A DNA stretch of 6,381 bases from Actinomycetes bacterium (GTDB lineage: Bacteria; Actinomycetota; Acidimicrobiia; Acidimicrobiales; Microtrichaceae). Below the pieces are notes generated by a model. It saw nothing but the letters and a program-made list of their open reading frames with translations, made no database searches and was not told the DNA's origin. The DNA lies in assembly GCA_023423215.1 (NCBI GenBank), contig JAFAFZ010000219.1, positions 1-6,381 on the forward strand, in the 5' to 3' direction. The position numbers and the translations under genes were made by a program. Below are positions 5,140 through 6,381 of this stretch, in pieces (positions within the stretch are counted from its first letter, which is position 1; each line of letters begins with the position of its first letter).

Positions 5140-5304
5140 TCAGTCGCGGCGTTCGTCGGCCAGGCGCAGGCGCTGCTCGAACTCGGCGTCGGCCTTCGAC
5201 ATCGCCCACTTCCGTCCGGCCGCGACGGCACCGATCGCCAGTGCGACCAGCAGGAGGAGTCGCAGCCAGTGGGTACCGCCCTGCTCGTTCGTCGTGTCAG
5301 CCAT
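5140..5304 (-). CDS. Small single-span membrane protein, unknown function
   Basis: The predicted product has 54 residues. It has a short polar N-terminus (MADTTNEQGGTH), one hydrophobic segment at about 13-30 (WLRLLLLVALAIGAVAAG), then a basic stretch (RKW) and a charged, probably helical tail (SKADAEFEQRLRLADERRD). The RK pair directly after the span suggests the C-terminus faces the cytoplasm. I do not recognise a family. The open frame extends upstream to 5373, but the ATG at 5304 is preferred: on the minus strand TACATT lies 6 bases before it, as for the leaderless genes on the other strand, and the protein then begins just before its membrane span. It converges with bcp and diverges from the tRNA gene. 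Support comes from the promoter-like box and the coherent membrane topology. Confidence 0.7.
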   Translation of the reverse strand: MADTTNEQGGTHWLRLLLLVALAIGAVAAGRKWAMSKADAEFEQRLRLADERRD

Positions 5305-5310
5305 GGACGG

Positions 5311-5316
5311 AATGTA
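5311..5316 (-). promoter_or_regulatory. Putative -10 box for the small membrane protein gene
   Basis: On the minus strand TACATT (TANNNT) lies 6 bases before the ATG at 5304, giving a leaderless or nearly leaderless start. No Shine-Dalgarno sequence is present. Confidence 0.55.
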
Positions 5317-5364
5317 GGGCCTCGACCACGCCGGGGGACGGACGATCGGCACACAGGGATCGGT

Positions 5365-5370
5365 TAGGCT
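5365..5370 (+). promoter_or_regulatory. Putative -10 box for tRNA-Leu
   Basis: TAGGCT fits TANNNT and lies 10 bases before the mature tRNA 5' end, so a transcript would start about 3-4 bases before it and need RNase P trimming. The -35 region has no clear consensus. Confidence 0.45.
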
Positions 5371-5380
5371 CACCCGGCTC

Positions 5381-5463
5381 GCCCGGGTGGCGGAATGGCA
5401 GACGCGGCGGACTCAAAATCCGCTGTCCGAAAGGGCGTGTGGGTTCAAGTCCCACCCCGGGCA
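5381..5463 (+). tRNA. tRNA-Leu (anticodon CAA)
   Basis: This 83-nt class II tRNA reads UUG leucine codons. The acceptor stem GCCCGGG (5381-5387) pairs with CCCGGGC (5456-5462), with discriminator A at 5463. The D stem is GCG/CGC (5390-5392 with 5403-5405), with GG at 5397-5398 in the loop. The anticodon stem GCGGA/TCCGC (5407-5411 with 5419-5423) holds the loop CTCAAAA, giving CAA at 5414-5416. The long variable arm (5424-5438) contains GTCC-GAAA-GGGC, as expected for leucine. The T arm is GTGGG-TTCAAGT-CCCAC (5439-5455). The 3' CCA is not encoded and must be added after transcription. UUG is a rare codon in DNA this GC-rich, so this is probably a minor isoacceptor. Confidence 0.97.
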
Positions 5464-5523
5464 CGTCATCCGCAGGGCCAACCCGGCGGTCGCTCGGCTC
5501 CCCGCCGCGCGAGGCTGCGGGCC

Positions 5524-5829
5524 ATGTCCGACGACGCCGACGAGCCCACCGCGAGCGGGTTCGCCGCGGACGTCGATGCAGCGGCTGCGGCCGGTCTGAG
5601 CCTGGACACGTTCACCTACCTGACCTCGACCCAGTTCGGGCCCGGACAGCTGGCCGAGTTCGTCGCACTCGACGCCGACTTGCAGCGCTACGTGCTGCGC
5701 ATGCTGGCGGGCATCGCCACGGTCGAGGACGATCGCTGGTTCAACCGGCGCGACGACGCCAAGGCCGTCGCGAGCTGGATGCTCGAGCTGCCGCCCTTCC
5801 GTCACGACGCCGACGACGAGCCGGGCTGA
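5524..5829 (+). CDS. Hypothetical acidic protein, 101 residues
   Basis: I do not recognise this family. The predicted product starts MSDDADEPTASGF, is acidic at both ends (DDA...EP and DADDEPG), and has a middle part (about 25-85) that looks like a compact helical domain: LDTFTYLTSTQFGPGQ, LAEFVALDADLQRYVLRMLAG, then VEDDRWFNRRDD and a Trp-containing helix AVASWMLEL. No signal peptide or membrane span is seen, so it is probably cytosolic. The open frame reaches back to 5395 inside the tRNA gene, which cannot be right. ATG 5524 is the only usable start after the tRNA, and GAGG (5511-5514) lies 9 bases before it. No TANNNT box is seen, so it may be co-transcribed with the tRNA 60 bases upstream. 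Confidence 0.7.
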   Translation: MSDDADEPTASGFAADVDAAAAAGLSLDTFTYLTSTQFGPGQLAEFVALDADLQRYVLRMLAGIATVEDDRWFNRRDDAKAVASWMLELPPFRHDADDEPG

Positions 5830-5904
5830 CCGCACCTCCGAGCGACTGGACCGAGCACTGGCTCCCTGATCCGTTCCGGTCGTCCTGCGATCGCCCTGTC
5901 GTGC

Positions 5905-5910
5905 CACGAT
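5905..5910 (+). promoter_or_regulatory. Weak -10-like box before the P450 gene
   Basis: CACGAT differs from TANNNT at the first base but lies 6 bases before the ATG at 5917, the same position as the boxes before the leaderless genes. No Shine-Dalgarno sequence is seen. Confidence 0.3.
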
Positions 5911-5916
5911 GCGGCG

Positions 5917-6381
5917 ATGTCCGACACGGCCGACACCCCCGGAACGCTCGACGTCGACGGCACCAGCTCGAGCAGCGCCGTTCCCGACCCGAGCGTCCCC
6001 GACTCCGACCGCTCCGACTCGAACGGTCCGGGCGACCTGGACGTGGCGGCCTACCTCGAGGACCCGGACGCCGAGCTGCGTCGACTCGCCTCGCTCCACT
6101 GGTTCGCCCGGGCGATGGACGAGCAGGGCGCCCCCATGCCGCTCGTGCTGGACGCGGAGGGCGCCCGCACCGTGCTGCGCGACCGTCGGCTGTCGACCCG
6201 ATCGTTCACCGACGACATGGTCACGGCGGGCCTCTCGGAGCGCACCGCCCACCAGCTCACCCCGCTGTTCCGGCGCCACGGCGACGAGCACCGCCAGTTC
6301 CGCGGCCTGCTCTCGAAGGCCTTCACCCCGCGCAGCGTCGAGCGGCTCCGGCCCTTCACCGCAGAGGTCGCCCCCCGTCTT
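5917..6381 (+). CDS. Cytochrome P450, N-terminal part (cut by window end)
   Basis: Only the first 155 codons are in the window and no stop is reached. The P450 family is shown by RTVLRDRRLSTRSFTDDM (84-101), typical of the B-helix region, and by HGDEHRQFRGLLSKAFTPR (121-139). The latter is the C-helix motif, with H125 and R129 in the HxxxR arrangement that contacts the heme propionates. The haem-cysteine loop and the ExxR motif lie beyond the window. The sequence resembles soluble bacterial P450s that take electrons from ferredoxins; there is no N-terminal membrane anchor. The first ~40 residues are a low-complexity Ser/Asp/Pro-rich stretch, longer than usual, before the expected domain start near LDVAAYLEDPDAEL (41-54). 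The substrate cannot be told. ATG 5917 is the only start close to the domain, 87 bases after the previous gene. Confidence 0.92.
   Translation, partial: MSDTADTPGTLDVDGTSSSSAVPDPSVPDSDRSDSNGPGDLDVAAYLEDPDAELRRLASLHWFARAMDEQGAPMPLVLDAEGARTVLRDRRLSTRSFTDDMVTAGLSERTAHQLTPLFRRHGDEHRQFRGLLSKAFTPRSVERLRPFTAEVAPRL

Noticed and set aside
5395..5523. N-terminal extension of the hypothetical protein beginning inside tRNA-Leu
   Set aside because: The extension is the tRNA sequence itself read as protein; the first plausible start after the tRNA is ATG 5524.
5464..5523. Inverted repeat CGGCGG (5484-5489) / CCGCCG (5502-5507) as a tRNA terminator
   Set aside because: Six GC pairs with a 12-nt loop and no T-tract are expected by chance in this composition.
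5413..6291. A 292-codon minus-strand open frame antisense to the hypothetical gene and the P450
   Set aside because: It starts opposite the P450 C-helix motif and ends inside the tRNA gene. The P450 reading on the + strand is clearly real.
1..6381. CRISPR array, mobile element, phage or defence system
   Set aside because: No regularly spaced repeats, transposase, integrase, terminal inverted repeats or defence-domain proteins were seen; the genes are housekeeping, plus one P450 and two small unknowns.

Overview
The window is about 6.4 kb of very GC-rich DNA (roughly 70% by eye) from a bacterial chromosome. Housekeeping genes fill nearly all of it. Codon use, start sites without ribosome-binding sequences, and GC-rich hairpins without T-tracts all point to a high-GC actinomycete. 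A separate trpF between trpC and trpB argues against Streptomyces or Mycobacterium, where PriA covers that step, and fits a deeper lineage such as Acidimicrobiia. That placement is inference.

Layout: positions 1-113 are a G-rich, low-complexity tract with no supportable gene. A tryptophan block follows on the + strand: trpC (129-917), trpF (1002-1682), trpB (1771-3003) and trpA (3056-3862). Together these encode the steps from phosphoribosylanthranilate to tryptophan. trpC, trpF and trpB each have a TANNNT box 7-9 nt before the start codon, and stable hairpins lie in the gaps, so they may be separate or nested leaderless transcripts. trpB and trpA are translationally coupled. Their junction is duplicated, which creates a 19-codon mini-ORF between them.

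Next comes an HU-type DNA-binding protein gene (4042-4326), the only gene here with a strong Shine-Dalgarno sequence and a long structured leader. It ends in a hairpin capped by a TTCG loop. A Bcp-type peroxiredoxin (4488-4958) follows. It converges on a minus-strand gene for a 54-residue single-span membrane protein (5140-5304), and the gap between them holds two compound stem-loops. A class II tRNA-Leu(CAA) (5381-5463) diverges from that small gene. Then come an unrecognised 101-residue protein (5524-5829) and the first 155 codons of a cytochrome P450 (5917 to the window end).

There is no CRISPR array, insertion sequence, phage gene or defence cassette, and I see no new multi-gene system. 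The most unusual signals are the duplicated trpB/trpA junction, the recurring leaderless start architecture, and the RNA structures around the HU and Bcp genes.
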